DNA from: Persicaria tinctoria
Lineage: Eukaryota; Streptophyta; Magnoliopsida; Caryophyllales; Polygonaceae
Reading direction: 5' to 3'
Assembly: GCA_037127255.1 (NCBI GenBank)
Contig: JBANSL010000013.1
Location: forward strand, 19,860,688 to 19,924,687
DNA length: 64,000 nucleotides
Position numbers and translations under genes: made by a program. The notes beneath the pieces are model-generated. The model was not told the origin of the DNA, made no database searches, and worked only from the letters and a program-made list of their open reading frames with translations. This document shows positions 1 to 15,272 of this stretch, in pieces. How positions within the stretch are numbered: the stretch's first letter is position 1; each line of letters begins with the position of its first letter.

Positions 1-1306
1 CCAGGACGGGTGGAGTGGCTTTGCCTCAAAAATTTCTTCATTTTGGAAATATTTTTCCTTGATTACCTTAACCCAGATGTTATTAGGAGCCGTGAGGAGC
101 TTCTAGATGAGCTTAATTTGTAGGCTAGTGTTTGTGCTTTCAACAGATCGGATACCAAGACCACCTTGATCTTTGGGTTTACAGATCCTATCCCAACTAA
201 TAAGAAGAGTGTAACGTTCCGACTCTAGTTTGTTCCTGAAGAAATTTTTATTAATTTTTGTCAATTTGGTTAAGTACTCCTTTTGGGAGTAGGAAATTTT
301 GCATAAGGTAATTCGTTTTGGAACAGAGGTTTGCTTGAATCAAAGTGACACGACCAATTTGAGATAAAGAGGAGGATTTCCACTTGGAAATCTGCTTCTT
401 TAGACTTTGGGTAGCTTCTTCGAACATACAGTTTTTGACTCTGCCCCTAAGTAGTGGAATGCCAAGATATTTTTCAAGATTTCTAGCAATGGCGATGTTC
501 ATTTCCTGGGCTAGAGAGCTGGCAAGGGCCGAGTTTACATTTTCAGAGACCTGAAGGGAACTCTTATTGTAGTTGATCGTGAGATCAGATAAGTTGGAGA
601 AGTTGTTGAGCATATTTCTAATAGTGTGAATACTTTTGTGGGCAGCCGGCGCAAAAATAATTGTGTCATCTACGAATGTCAAAAACGGAATAGGGGTTCC
701 ATTTCTCGTGAGTTTAATTCCTACCAAGCCATCCTCAAGCATGGCTTCAGATTGCAGCTCCCTGACTAGGTTCTCCATAACAAGGATAAAGATGTAAGGA
801 GCTAGTGGATCACCTTGACGAATGCCTCTTTGTGGTTTAAACTGTTCTCCTGGACGATTGTTTACCAGAACAGAAAAGTTTGTAGAAGTCATGCAAGTCA
901 TAACCCAAGAGATCAATCTTGAGTCAAAACCAAACTTGACGAGAGTTGCTTTAATGTAGTCCCATTTGAGTTTGTCGTAGGCTTTTTCCATGTCTAGTTT
1001 AAGAGCCATCATGCCTCTCTTGTCCTTTAGCTTATGGAAGGTGTGAAAAATTTCATGAGCAATTAGAGTGTTGTCTTGGATAGAACGACCCTCAATAAAG
1101 GCTCCTTGGTAAGGATTAACGAGCTTGGAGAGGATCGGTTTTAGTCTATTAGCAATTATTTTGGTGATGACTTTATATATGGTATTGCATAGACTAATCG
1201 GTCTCTAATGATTGATATTAGTAGGGTTGTCAGTTTTAGGGATTAAGGCGATGAAAGTTTGATTAATCTCAGCTAGAAGAACACCCGAATGGAAAAAAGC
1301 TTTAAC

Positions 1307-1314
1307 AGCTCTAC
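1307..1314. repeat. 8-bp target-site duplication, left copy
   Basis: AGCTCTAC directly precedes the left inverted repeat of the hAT element and is identical to 2290-2297. Confidence 0.9.
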
Positions 1315-2289
1315 CATGGTTTTCAGAATCGCGATCCGGATCGGTAGGATCGTACGATCCTACGATCCTAGGGAGAATTCTGATCCGGATAGATGGTAAA
1401 TACTCGTTTATACTAGAATCGGGAGTGGGATCGGTAGGATCGGTTAGGATCTTTAGGATCTTACCGATCCTAACCAATCCTAGTAAATTCATATGTTTAT
1501 GAAATCAGGCCCATTTGTATAAAGCCCATATCGTTTTTTTGATGAAATTAGGCCCATTTCTATATTTTTTTAATTGTGTTTTAATTTTTGGGGGAAATTA
1601 AACCCTAAAATCCCTAATGTCATTTTATGGGGGAAATTAAACCGATTCTAGTAATCTTTGCGTGTGAATCAACCCATGGAAGTGGTATTGGCGGTGGTAG
1701 TGGTGAACCTATAATAACTTGTAGTGAAGATGAAGCTATCGAGATAAATGATGGTCAAGATGGTGATGATGTTGATGATTTCGCTGAGAGAGATGCTGAA
1801 ATTGTTTATGATGACATTACAAACTAGAGATGGGAGGAGGAATTTCTAATGTCTACGAGTGTTAGCACCTATCACATATCACATATCACATATGACATTC
1901 CAGAACAATCATGTGATGTGGGATGTGAGGTTTTATTTTTTTTGTTAATTTTGTTTCTTAGACCCTTTTTAGTTTGGTTTATGGATGTTAAGTGACTTAT
2001 TTAAACATTTCAAGTATCATATTATACCCTTTGACATATTATCCTTGACCAGTTATGAATGGTAAGGAGTTATTATTGGCATATGTTAGTTACTTAGTTT
2101 ATTTAAAGGAGGAAATTACTAGTTTTGTTTAAAAATTAAGGTATTTGTTTGGTATGACTTATTTATATTTGATTTTTTAGTTGGTTTTCACTTTTTGCTA
2201 GAATCTTACGATCCTACGATCCGATCCTACAATCCGATCCTAGACCCTTGCATCGATCCTACATTAGGATCTCGATCCTAAAAACCATG
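1315..2289. mobile_element. Non-autonomous hAT element inserted in LINE ORF2
   Basis: The 975-bp insert starts CATGGTTTTCAGAATCG and its reversed other end reads CATGGTTTTTAGGATCG, giving a 17-bp terminal inverted repeat with two mismatches. It is flanked by the perfect 8-bp direct repeat AGCTCTAC (1307-1314 and 2290-2297). Eight-bp duplications and CAnnG ends are hAT hallmarks. Both subterminal regions (1329-1480 and 2203-2281) are dense in GATCCTA/TAGGATC words in both orientations, as expected of hAT transposase-binding subterminal repeats. Removing the insert and one repeat joins the LINE frame cleanly. It holds one 66-codon plus-strand frame (1627-1827), glycine-rich then acidic, which I do not recognise; it may be a transposase remnant. 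Confidence 0.9.
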
Positions 2290-2297
2290 AGCTCTAC
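2290..2297. repeat. 8-bp target-site duplication, right copy
   Basis: AGCTCTAC follows the right inverted repeat of the hAT element. It belongs to the interrupted ORF2 codons (CRA in the minus frame). Confidence 0.9.
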
Positions 2298-3732
2298 ATA
2301 AGGATTGAATAACTAGATGCCAGTACTTAATATAAAATTCTGGGGGGTATCCGTCAGGGCCAGGAGTTTTATCTTCAGCCATGCTGGCAACCGTGTTCTT
2401 AATTTCATAGTTTGAGGGAGGTTTGAGGAGGTTGGAATTATCGTCTGTCGATACTTGTGGGGTGATGAACTTAAGACAATCTTCTGTGACCAAAGTGGAA
2501 GCAGGCTTAAGAAATCTTTTCCGCATCTCTTTAGAGATATGATAAGAGATTTCCTGACTGTCAGTAATGGCAGCGCCATTTTTGTTGATAAAATAGGTGG
2601 TGTGGTTTTTAAATTTCTTGATTTTAGCGATAGTTTGGTAATATCTGGTGTTTTTGTCACTGAGCTGAAGATGTTTAATTTTGGCCTTTTGTTTCCAGAA
2701 TTTGTAGTTGTAGTTAAGAAGTGCCCACCGTTTCTTTTCTAATCTGACTAATTTTGAATTATCACCAGGGGAGAGCAAGCCCCATGGAAGCTTTGCTTGA
2801 AGAGTTTGGATTTTGAAGGTAACCTCAGAGAGTTGTTTGGAGACGTTATTATGGTGGGATTTACACCCGATTTTGGTGTTATTCTTCAGCAGTTTTTGTT
2901 TCTGGACAAGTTTGAAAGCGTAGGAGCCTATCAATTTGTTTTGCCAAACCTGTTTGACTAGCTTTTCAAAATTTGGATTAGAGGTCCAAGCCATTTCAAA
3001 CCTAAACGGGGTACCTTTAGGCAACTCCCCGATGCCAAGTTGAAGAATAATTGGACAGTGGTCAGAAGAAGAGAAGGGGAGGTGTTGAACTCGAAGATTA
3101 GGAAGATTGGTGATAATGTCCTGGTGGGCTAAAGCTCTGTCAAGACTTTCGTAAGTATTATTTTGAGGGTTAGAGTTTTTACGCCAGGTAAAGGGAGATC
3201 CCATGAAAGGGATAGTGTGAAGATTGAGATCGTTCTTCACATCTTTTAATCTTCTATATCTAGCAAAGGTAGGGGCATTCCCCCCCAGCTTTTCAGTATC
3301 ATCTTCAATGTCATTTAAATCACCAATGATGAGGACAGGTAGAGAGTGAGTGTTAACTATACGAGAGATATCTTGCCAAAAAATGGTTTTTTCATGCTCT
3401 ACAGAAGGGGCATAGATAAAAAGAATAGATATGTTAAAGGTATTAATCATTACCTTGATAAAGCAGAACCTGTTGCCCTGGTCAAGGATGACAGATGAAA
3501 TAGCAGTGTTCTTCATAAGGATCCATAGCCCTCCTTTGGCTCCAATCGAACTAATGAAATTAATCTTGTGGAAGCCTGCAACATTAATCTGATCATCTGT
3601 GGGTGATGTGGTAGCCTTGGTTTTAGCAAGGGCAAGGATGTTGAGCTTGTTTTCATTTCTGATTTGGTTAATTTCCTGCCAGAGAAGAGGGCGCTTAGAG
3701 CCCCTAATGTTCCAATAGCCTATTCTTAACAT

Positions 3733-4659
3733 AAACCATCTTGAGGAGTCGTGCTACATGACACATTGATCACATAAAAACTATCAGTTTTGCTGTCATA
3801 ATTAAAGTTGTTGTTGTTTTTATAATAGCTCAAGATCAAGCCCGGATAATGCATAATGTAAACATACTGGTGCACCACATTTGTATCATACAAAATCATA
3901 AGCCTAGCTAGATTCAAAGAGGAGTTACCTTTTTTATATATTCTCAGTTGGGTCCAGCAAAGGCAGAAGCCTAATAGACTTCATTTGCTAGGCCTCCTGT
4001 TGTCCCTGAATTTCGTTACGGATCTGCAGATTTTGGGTGTAATATTTGTTTTGTTTAAATGGTTGCTCACAATGTTGTTGGTAAAGGGTTTGTGATTGCA
4101 TCCCTCCACACCAAACCCGCAAGGCAGGTGGATGGAAGATAGCATGGTTTTCTCGTTCAGCATAGGCCAAAAGATCATACCTTTAGCAGCATGGCTAGTA
4201 ATAGAAATGAGTTGTCTCTATAGATTAGTATTGTTGTTCCCACCACACCTGCCAGTCACTATCATGTAGGATCTGTTGTTTGATCCAAAGTTCATGATCT
4301 GATAATAAGAAGAACAACCAAGATGCCTTCTTTTCCCATTAGTCAAAATATTAACGAAGTAGCAGAAGAGCAAATTAAAGGGTAAAGGGTGGGAGAGCTG
4401 TAGCTGGCAACATAGATAATATTTATCCTTAAGCAAATAGGATGAAACCCAAGACAGATTTGAAAACGGGGGTACCAACCAATCGAGTTACAACCATTGA
4501 TAGCAAAAGTAGTAGCAAATCTAATAAACTGATTAGAGGGGAGCATTTTAGGACTAATATGCAGGGGAATTGAGGTGTTAAGACACCTAGTATTATTTAG
4601 CGACAGCTGCCCTAGTAACCGAGCGGCAGCCAAGCCCTGAGTCCTGATGTTCAGAATCA
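3733..4659 (-). other. LINE ORF1-ORF2 spacer, no recognised gene
   Basis: About 930 bp separate the ORF1 stop from the ORF2 start, more than the short gap or overlap usual in plant L1 elements. Short minus-strand frames are present (for example 4343-4663 and 4218-4478), but none shows a recognisable domain. It may hold an old insertion or simply decayed coding sequence. Confidence 0.5.
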
Positions 4660-6216
4660 TCAATTCTTCTTGTTCATAGGCTTCTTGTTAGCCGGAGAAG
4701 ATGCTTCATCTTGATCGTCTTCCTCCTTACGCTTGATCTGCTCCCTGGGTGTGATCATGTCACCATCTTCCGCTGATCTTATAACGATGCCACCCATCTT
4801 CTTCACCATCGAATGGTCCGATCTAAGGGAGAGATGCGATTCTGCAGATTCAACTCCGGTATCCACCATCTTACCTTTGGCTTGGGTTTTCAGGAACGCT
4901 TCATAGTCAGCTTCATTAAGGTAATTGGCGGGGTTGGCGAAGCTAGGAGGGGCCGAGGCCATAAGGGTGTGAAGTATGGATGGTGCTATCACAAAAGGAG
5001 GGGTGGATGATTCACCAGCTAATTTAGCAACATGGGCATTATTAAGTGCTATTAGGTGATTTATCAGATCATTGGGGAGGGCAGTGGAGACATTCAGAGG
5101 CGAGGTGCTTCTGGGTAGGGTAGTCGCCATGGTGGGAGGGAGGAGACCAAGGTCGCTAGGGAGAAGGAGGATGGTTTGAGACACAACTGGATCCATATTA
5201 GTTTGAGTGAAAGGGGTGACAGTGTTGGGCATATTGAATAGCCTCTGATTGTGCCTGGTAGGGTTAAGAGAGGGGGGGAGAGCCAATAGATCAATATTAG
5301 GGTTTTCTTCCAGAACGAGATTGAACTTACGGGGCCGCGGCGCGTTCAAAGGGCAATCATCATAGGTGTGATCACAGCCGCCACAGCAGCCACAGCCATC
5401 CGAGAAGTCTTCATACCAAATCTGGAGTTTGATGGATTCAGTCTCGTTCTTGCGAATATGGACACAAGTAACCAACTTTGACAGCAGAGAGACATTGATG
5501 CAGGCTCTGGCGAATCTGAGCTTGTTGCGGATGTTTGAAACTTGGTCAATCCTGATCAGTGATCCCACACCCCTAGAAGCGACGATGAAGGCGATGGCCT
5601 CTGCAGTGTAGAACTGATGAGGGAGCCCGGGGATCCTGATCCACACATCAACGGTAGTAGTATCTTCTTCCATCGGATTTAATGAATCCGACCAAGGATA
5701 GATTGCCATCAGGGATCCTTGCACATGGTAAGGTCTGTTACTCTACACCACAGCTCAATCTTCTCGGTTCACAAACCGGAAAATAAACCAATCATTACTG
5801 ATTGTATCCACTCCCCAGCTGCCTTTGAGGGCCTTCCATTTAATCTTCATCTTCCCTGTGACTTGCTTAAGATCGACAGAGTTCTGGACAAAACACCCCA
5901 CCAAACTGAACTCCGACAGCTTGTTGTGCAAGTCCTTGACGCCGGGCACCGTGTAGGGATCAGTGATATGGGAAGCAAGCTGGTGGTTGGCATCCAAGGG
6001 GGGAGCAGAGTTCAGCGGAGTGGCATACAAAAGATGTTGTTCCGTTGCATGAGAGACAAGGCCATGGCTGTCAAGGGCTAGCAAGAGTGAGGGCTCAATG
6101 GTTTGGTCGGGGGTGGGCACAGCAATGATTTGAGTGGGGATCGGCATGGTTTCGAGAGGAATACCATTCCTAACATTGTTGATCACTGCATCCACATGGG
6201 ATTGTTGGGCATCCAT
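4660..6216 (-). pseudogene. LINE ORF1 (DUF4283/CCHC-type RNA-binding protein), two internal stops
   Basis: ORF1 proteins of plant LINEs coat the element RNA. The frame opens at ATG 6216 (MDAQQSHVDAVINN) and carries the DUF4283-like core: KALKGSWGV and WFIFRF near 5760-5830, then YPWSDSLNP and VWIRIPGLP downstream. An in-frame TGA just below 5758 and a TAG about 12 bp further on fall inside that domain; reading continues in the same frame as HVQGSLMAIYPW to the stop at 4660. A CCHC zinc knuckle, C-x2-C-x4-H-x4-C (CGCCGGCDHTYDDC, about 5345-5400), follows the domain. The tail is low-complexity and ends with a lysine-rich stretch. The order DUF4283 then knuckle is diagnostic of plant LINE ORF1. 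Confidence 0.85.
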
Positions 6217-7082
6217 GATCAGAAGTAGAGAAATCAGAGAATGACAGTAGAAGAGTAGTTGAGAAAGATGTGGGGAAACTTGATAATCAGATTCAGTATT
6301 TATAATCCAGCGCCTAAGAGTAATACCAGAGCAACGAGACTGCTTATCCCTCCAAGTATTGGTACTCCACACTAACAAATTGGAAATTATGAAGGGGAAT
6401 GTAGGAGTAATCATACATATCAGCACCTTTATCCAGCAGATGCACTTGGGGATTTCAAGAAATCCATTCAGATACATCCCCCATCTCCTCAAATTCTTGT
6501 TGGAAAGGATAGAATTTTTGCCTTCCTTGCTGGTCTCTCTGTTAATTTCATTTTCCAAGAAGATTTGCGCCAATTCATGAGCCAATCCTCTTCCCACCGT
6601 TGCTGATTAACCAATCATGTTTGCTGGTTTGTAATCATACCTGCATAAACTTTGATTAGGACTATAATTAGCTGAAGGTTTAGGGGTGGCTAAACTTAAT
6701 AAAACAAGTTGTTGCTGTGATGAATGGTTAAACTTTTGAAGGTTTGGTGCCCAATAATGCAGAACTCGAAGAGCTTCACACAGTTGGGACTTAGGTGTAG
6801 CAATTAATCCTTGGTGTTGATTAATGCTGGGGGGAGGCTTGGGAATGCAAACCGACCCAAGGAAGGCTTGCTCAAAAATATCCAATCTCCAGAGAACTGT
6901 TTTATTGAAAATTTGTGTTAAGCATTTGTTTAAAGAAGAAGATTTAATTGGGGAAGCTATGTATAAGTTTAAGAATTCAAAAGTAAGATTGTGGTTTAAA
7001 CAAGAAGTGATTGTTTGAACTGCATGTTGAGAATCATCTAAAAGGAGAAGATTCAATCTGGGAGATGATTGCCAAAGGCAAT
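6217..7082 (-). other. LINE 5' region or fragment of a second LINE
   Basis: No intact gene. A 149-codon minus-strand frame (7056-6607) begins MNLLLLDDSQHAVQTIT and contains LYIASPIKSS, which loosely recalls the ASP-containing strand of LINE endonucleases, but no catalytic motif is visible. The sequence ends at about 7082, where the gypsy LTR repeat begins abruptly. Confidence 0.35.
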
Positions 7083-9986
<2,904 letters not shown>

Positions 9987-9991
9987 GAAGG

Positions 9992-10003
9992 TGGTATCAG
10001 AGC
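9992..10003 (+). other. Primer-binding site, initiator tRNA-Met type
   Basis: TGGTATCAGAGC follows the LTR end (CA at 9985-9986) after a 5-base spacer. It is complementary to the 3' end of plant initiator tRNA-Met and fixes the element as plus-oriented. Confidence 0.9.
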
Positions 10004-12180
10004 TTATGATTTTTAATAAAGTGAAAATATGTGTCTTATAACTTTAAAAGGAATTTAAATGTATCTAAAATGTATTTAAAAAGGTTTCTTTTATAAAATA
10101 AAAAGGAGTTATTATAAATGCATAAACATCTTTTTTATCACAAAACTAGTTTAAATGAAATGCTGTTTTTTTTTTAAAAAAAAATTATATTTTATAAAAT
10201 CAGTACTTAAAGGTGTGTTAAACTTTATAATCATGATGTTAATAAATAAGGATAAATGTATTTCATAAATAATGATCAAAGTGTTTAATTTTTTTTTAAA
10301 AAAGGTGCATTTCATATCATGGTGATTTAAGTGTCTAAATTTTAAGATATTCTAGCCCTCAAGTACCTAACCTGTAATCTTAGAGTCGTTAGCATTCCCA
10401 CCTTAAGTTATGTCAACTTGGGTATTGACACTCGTGTAATTCATTTTTTTTAGATGCATGCAATCCTACCTGAAGAGAGTGCAACCAACGGGGGAGAAGT
10501 TGTTCCCTTAGCTGCACCGAGACCATACTACAACTCAATCAACTTTTCCATGACTCGCCTCGCAATTCAATCGCGCAATATGGAACCACAAGTCTATCTT
10601 TCAGATTATGCAGAGTGGATTCATCCCTATAAGAGGTTTTGTGATATGGAGTTGAGGAAATGAAAGGATTTGGAAACTACTCTTCGGGCGGACACTCATC
10701 GACTTATGCTACTCATGCGCGCTGCGGTTGATGCCATCAACCATTGGCGTCGTATGATACGCTTTGGTCCGGACTACAAGGTGGAAGAAACGATAGTCCA
10801 ATATGATGATGTGCTTCCACCAATGGATGTTATTTGCTATAAGATGGAGCCGCAACCTTACAACTTGGTAATGAAGATCGTAATTGAAATGTCATGGATC
10901 TATACTTATGAGAAGCATTGTTTTGATCGCATGGAGGCCAGAGAAAAGAGGCGTCTTCGACTAGAATACCTCATTTGTGAGATATGCTGGATCATCTTAG
11001 TGAAGTGAATGAGCATATAAGAGAGTGGAGGTATTGAATGATCCATGGCCTACCTTCAAAATGTGATGTAACAACCTCATGGCAAATGAAGTGGCAAACA
11101 GAGAAGTTACAAAGGGTTGCAGAGCTACAAGCACTCGACAAGAAAATGGAGGAAGATTTGGAGTATGACATTAATCGAGGTGTCATATTTAAGTATTTGA
11201 ATCCATTGTCGGGCATACGCCGCGAATATTATTTTCCTGTTTATGGAAACCCTCATTATTAAAGAAAAGCTAGAGAAACTTAAGGCAATATTTCAATTAA
11301 ATAATGGGTGAAGGACCTACGTGTCCCTATATGCCAAGTAGCCGTTTCTAAGCTATAGTATTCTCCGCATTTGAATACTTTGAGACTCCTCGTAATGTTG
11401 TTGATGTTATGACACTATATAATTATGAATTGATTTTACATTGGTTTTGGGAGTAATTATAGTTGGGTGAAATTTTGGACTTCATATAAGTGAACATGGT
11501 ATAAATGCCATCAAATGTTGTCTATATGGCGAGGTCTTTTTGAGTATTTTGTGCACCAATTAGGAAAGGTTGCACATTATTGTTTTCTGCCATGAGGATG
11601 AAGTTGATTTATGGTAGAAAACTGTTAAGCGATCTCAAGGATGCAAACCTTCAATCGGCCCCTCGCTGGCAATTACAGTAGAAGTTCTCTAAGGAGGGAG
11701 AAGAAAGGAGAATTCTGGCTCATACTCATAAATGGATGAAAATAGTTGAGCAATAGACGAGAGGTTACAAAGCCCTCACTAGCCTTCCACAACTACAAAT
11801 GTTGCGAATGGATTGCCCTTTTCTATACACTTATATGAATATTGAGGGCGAACGCAACATAATTGGACCATTTAACCTAGACAAGAGTGCATATGTAATG
11901 AGGCAAGAGGTCAATGACAACACACCAATAACTCAATGTACTATGTGCTACCAAATTGAGTTAATTGATAGTCCGTTCGATTTGAGAGCTGCTCATTCTT
12001 TTATGGATTAGTGTTGTCCATATATATCAGTTAGGTAGTGTGCCTCTAGAAGAATCATTTAGGACCGAACTCTCTAAAAGAGGGAACAATTATAGGAATA
12101 AAGATGTTGAGCCAATTTCCTATCACGAGTGGGGGTCGAGACTTCAACTATGGGTTAGTGGTGATTCCGCTTATGCCGCT
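10004..12180 (+). pseudogene. Gag-position region of the gypsy element, unrecognised frames
   Basis: This is where gag should lie. Frames 10454-10663 and 10670-11008 join in the same frame across one stop and contain YLSDYAEWIHPYKRF and ADTHRLMLLMRAAVDAINHW; a further frame at 11799-12011 includes LDKSAYVMRQEVND. I see no gag fold signature and no CCHC zinc knuckle, so I cannot assign a function. Either gag has decayed beyond recognition or other sequence has replaced it. Confidence 0.4.
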
Positions 12181-13800
12181 GGATATCATCTTAGGAATGG
12201 ATTGATGAGTGCAACATGGCGTGTGCAGTGAAAGACTTCGAGCGGAGGATTGTGACCTTATCACCGGATGGCACATGAGTGTGCAAATTCTGTGGGCGCG
12301 TTTCCGTTGAGAACGACCATATTATTAACATGAGGCAGGAAGCGAGGCTACTACGACAAGGTTGTGTAGGCCTATTATGCTATTTACCGGACTCAAAGTC
12401 CGAGACGGTCACAATCTCCGATATTCCAGTGATTCGGGAATTTTCCGACGTATTTACTGATGACATTACCAAGTTACCACCGAAGCGCTTTGTTGAGTTC
12501 ACAATTGATCTGGAACCAGTGACGTCTCCACTCTTCAAAGCTCCATATCGTATGTTACCCCTTGAGTTGAAGGAGTTGAAGTCTCAGTTGGGAGAGCTGC
12601 TGGAAAAAGGCTATATAAGGCCTACTGCGTCGCCATTGGGGGCTCCAGTATTATTTGTGAAGAAGAAGGATGGATCCTTCCGACTGTGTATTGACTACCG
12701 TGAGTTGAATAAAGTGACGATCAAGAACAAGTACCCATTGCCGCGAATGGATGATTTGCTCGATCAACTATAAGGAGCAATGGCGTTCTCCAAAATCGAT
12801 CTTCGTTCTAGGTATCATCAGATACGGATTCGCGAGGAGCACATCCTGAAGACTGCTTTAAGGACTAGATATGGGCACTATGAGTTCGTGGTGATGCCTT
12901 TTGGCTTGACCAACGCCCCAGCTGTGTTTATGGAGTTGATGAACATGTGTTTTCTTGACTATCTGGATAAGTTTGTGGGGGTGTTTATCGATGATATTTT
13001 GATCTATTCTCCGAGTGATGAAGCTCATGAGGAGCATCTGCGGACCGCATTGGCAGTTCTGCAACAGCATCAGCTGTAGGCTAAGTTGTCCAAGTGTGAC
13101 TTCTGGATCAAGCAGGTGATCTTTCTAGGTCATATCATATCTGAGGAGGGAGTGATGGTGGACCCTCAGAGGATCTCAGCAGTGAAACACTGAGTTCACC
13201 CAAAGAATACGAAGGAAGTTTTCTAGGACTAGAAGAATACTATGGGATATTTGTGAAATAGTTCTCTAAAATTGCTCACTGCTTATCTCTTTGTTGAGAA
13301 AGAGAGAAGCTTGTTTGAAAGGAGAAGAGCGAGCAAAGCTTAAAAAAAAATGGTTGACCACTGCGCCGATTCTAGCATTGTCGAGAGACAGGGAAGAATA
13401 CCTAGTGTACAATGATGCTTCTAAGCAAGATATGGGTGTGTGATGATGTACAATGATAGGGTGCTCACGTTTGCTTCCAAGCAGCTCAAGCAGTATGAAA
13501 AGAGTTAGCTAGTGCAAGGTTTGGATCTAGCTGTTGCTGTACTTGCTTTGAAAATCTAGCGACAAAATCTTTACGGTGGCCAGTGCGAAATCTTCACATA
13601 TCATAGGAGCTAAAATACATTGTTACTCGGAAGATCATCCACATAAGTCAGATAATATGGTTGAAGCTTATTAAGGATTACGACATGAAAAGTCAATGTT
13701 ATAACAGGTGCTTTAAGTCAAAAGCGTCATCGAGAAGCTATGATCACAAGATGGACAACGTACAAGACCTATTCCGGAAAAAGGATTTGCTAAATTTAAT
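12181..13800 (+). pseudogene. Gypsy pol: protease remnant, reverse transcriptase, RNase H remnant
   Basis: A protease remnant is seen at 12181-12270 (IILGMD, then in another frame ERRIVTLSPDGT). The RT starts in the frame 12279-12773: [33 protein letters not shown] and [15 protein letters not shown] are textbook Ty3/gypsy. TAA at 12771-12773 interrupts it; it resumes in frame at 12780 ([27 protein letters not shown]) with the catalytic FIDDILIYS at about 12987-13013. TAG at 13077-13079 follows, then SKCDFWIKQVIFLGHIIS. RNase H traces (TTAPILALSRDREEYLVYND, about 13360-13430) are broken by many stops. No integrase HHCC or DDE motif and no chromodomain was found. Confidence 0.9.
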
Positions 13801-15272
13801 ATTCGAAGCCCATCTCATATTCTAGGGATTATCCCTGCTTCTCTTATACACTCACACACAGATAGATTGTTGAGTTAAGGATCGATTATTTATTCCGTGT
13901 TTTACCTGATTGGTGGGGCAAAACTCTAGTCCTTCGATGTATTTTTTCCTCCGTTGTAATTCCATATGTTCTCCACCCGATCTAAGGGTAATGTCTTGAT
14001 GACATAATTGTTGTGATCGTGATCCGAACTCTTTGGTTAATGTTTGAGGACGAAATCCCAAATGTTTTTTTTCCTTCATGAAATATATTGTGCATTCATC
14101 TCATAAGAATAAGATTGAAAGAAGGCGAAGAAGATCATGAAACATATAGCACACTGGACAACGTGTCAACCATCGAAGACAAAGAAGATCAACAAAGAAC
14201 CCGCCCAAGATAAAACACGCATCAAATACAAAAAGGGTTGATTAGTGTTACCTATAGTGGCTGCCTTCAAAACCTATCCGGTCGGATCATTTGGTAACCT
14301 GGAAAAGGGAGCCAAATGAGGTTGAGACGAAAGCCAATGGTAAACTGAAAAATCGTATTCGCTGTGTGGTATAAGTTACTAACCGTAACAATGACAACTT
14401 AACTACGATCGCTCTTCAACACATAGTATTATCTTTGCATCAATTATATGTGCTTAGGTGTACATTAAAAGGATGTTATTTTATTTTATTTAGTTCTTGT
14501 AAAATAATTCTCACACTTTGACCATAATGAGTTCAGTGAACAACTAATTACGTTGGAGGTAATTAAGTTGTTTTGTTCTTGCTACAATGAGCTAAAAGCA
14601 TATTACTCTGTACCTAACCATAAGATTCCAAATCTTATCCTCTAACTAATCATATGGGTGTCATGTATAGTCCATATATTTCTCTTCTCCATCTTTATCT
14701 ACACTTGCCCCACACCCGAGTCAAGTAAGTAAAACAAGCTAGTAGTATATCCGAGATGCGTTTCAAGACAAGTCTTACCCCTCTTCCTGATCTTAGCAAT
14801 CCAAATACAAGTTGTATCATCATTATCTTTAGGATATAACCCCTTTAATATGTCTTTCAACCCATTGAAATAATTTACGAAGTCCATTAGGGACCGAGTG
14901 CTTTTGCAACCAGTATTTGCCATATGACAATGATAGTCAAATTGTAAAAAGGGAAAAATCAAGGCTATAACAGCTAAACATATATATTTTTGTTAAGATT
15001 TGAAAGTTGAAGATAAAATAAGATGTTCGAAGGTCTCATTTCATTACTTTAAATAAACTATAAAAGTTAGGTCATTGCATGCCAAGCTAGCTAATGATAT
15101 CGACCCCTCCAAACAAAGTCATGAACTCATTCGTACTCTTACTTGATAGAATACCAAGTTCATTGCTCTTCCTACCCTCTCTATTCCCTTTTCGCAACTC
15201 TTTATATCCTTTCTCTCTTCCCTGTTCGTTGTTCAAGTTTTGGGACGAAACTTATTTTTAAGAAGGGAGATA
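13801..15272 (+). other. 3' internal region of the gypsy element, no recognised gene; PPT at its end
   Basis: About 1.5 kb with only short frames (14699-14962 minus, unrecognised). The last bases, TGGGACGAAACTTATTTTT then AAGAAGGGAGA (15260-15270), are the typical end-of-pol and polypurine-tract arrangement before a gypsy 3' LTR. A similar TTTGAGGACGAAAT occurs at about 14042. Confidence 0.6.

Larger units (their letters stand above)
1..3732 (-). pseudogene. LINE ORF2: endonuclease and reverse transcriptase, broken
   Basis: ORF2 would nick target DNA and prime reverse transcription of the LINE RNA. The 484-codon piece 3732-2278 starts MLRIGYWNIRG, then shows GDLNDIEDDTEKLGG and SDHCPIIL; these are the conserved WN, GD.ND and SDH elements of LINE AP-endonucleases. 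After the hAT insertion the frame resumes at about 1306 (FFHSGVLL, then ALIPKTDN), meets an in-frame TAG near 1207, and continues as the RT domain (KLDMEKAYDKLKW, GIRQGDPLAPYIFI, and the catalytic FVDD box in place of YADD). A stop near 251 and a frameshift follow. The connection and C-terminal part (RICKPKDQGGLGIRS) can still be read to the window edge. Start chosen at 3732 because the endonuclease motif begins there. Confidence 0.9.
1..6216 (-). mobile_element. Degenerate L1-type LINE (non-LTR retrotransposon), running off the window start
   Basis: The minus strand reads, in order, a nucleic-acid-binding ORF1 (6216 to 4660), a spacer, and an ORF2 with an AP-type endonuclease (from 3732) followed by reverse transcriptase (to below 251). 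This is the standard order of plant L1-clade LINEs. The 3' end, with poly(A) tail and target duplication, lies before position 1 and cannot be seen. Both ORFs carry stops and frameshifts and ORF2 is split by a hAT element at 1315-2289, so the copy is dead. The sequence at 6217-7082 may be 5' UTR or an older LINE fragment. Confidence 0.9.

Noticed and set aside
4813..5010. Plus-strand frames opposite LINE ORF1
   Set aside because: Shadows of the minus-strand ORF1; no domain.
6607..7056. 149-codon minus-strand frame as a separate LINE endonuclease
   Set aside because: Only a weak YxASP-like stretch; no GDFN or SDH motif, so not claimed beyond a possible fragment.
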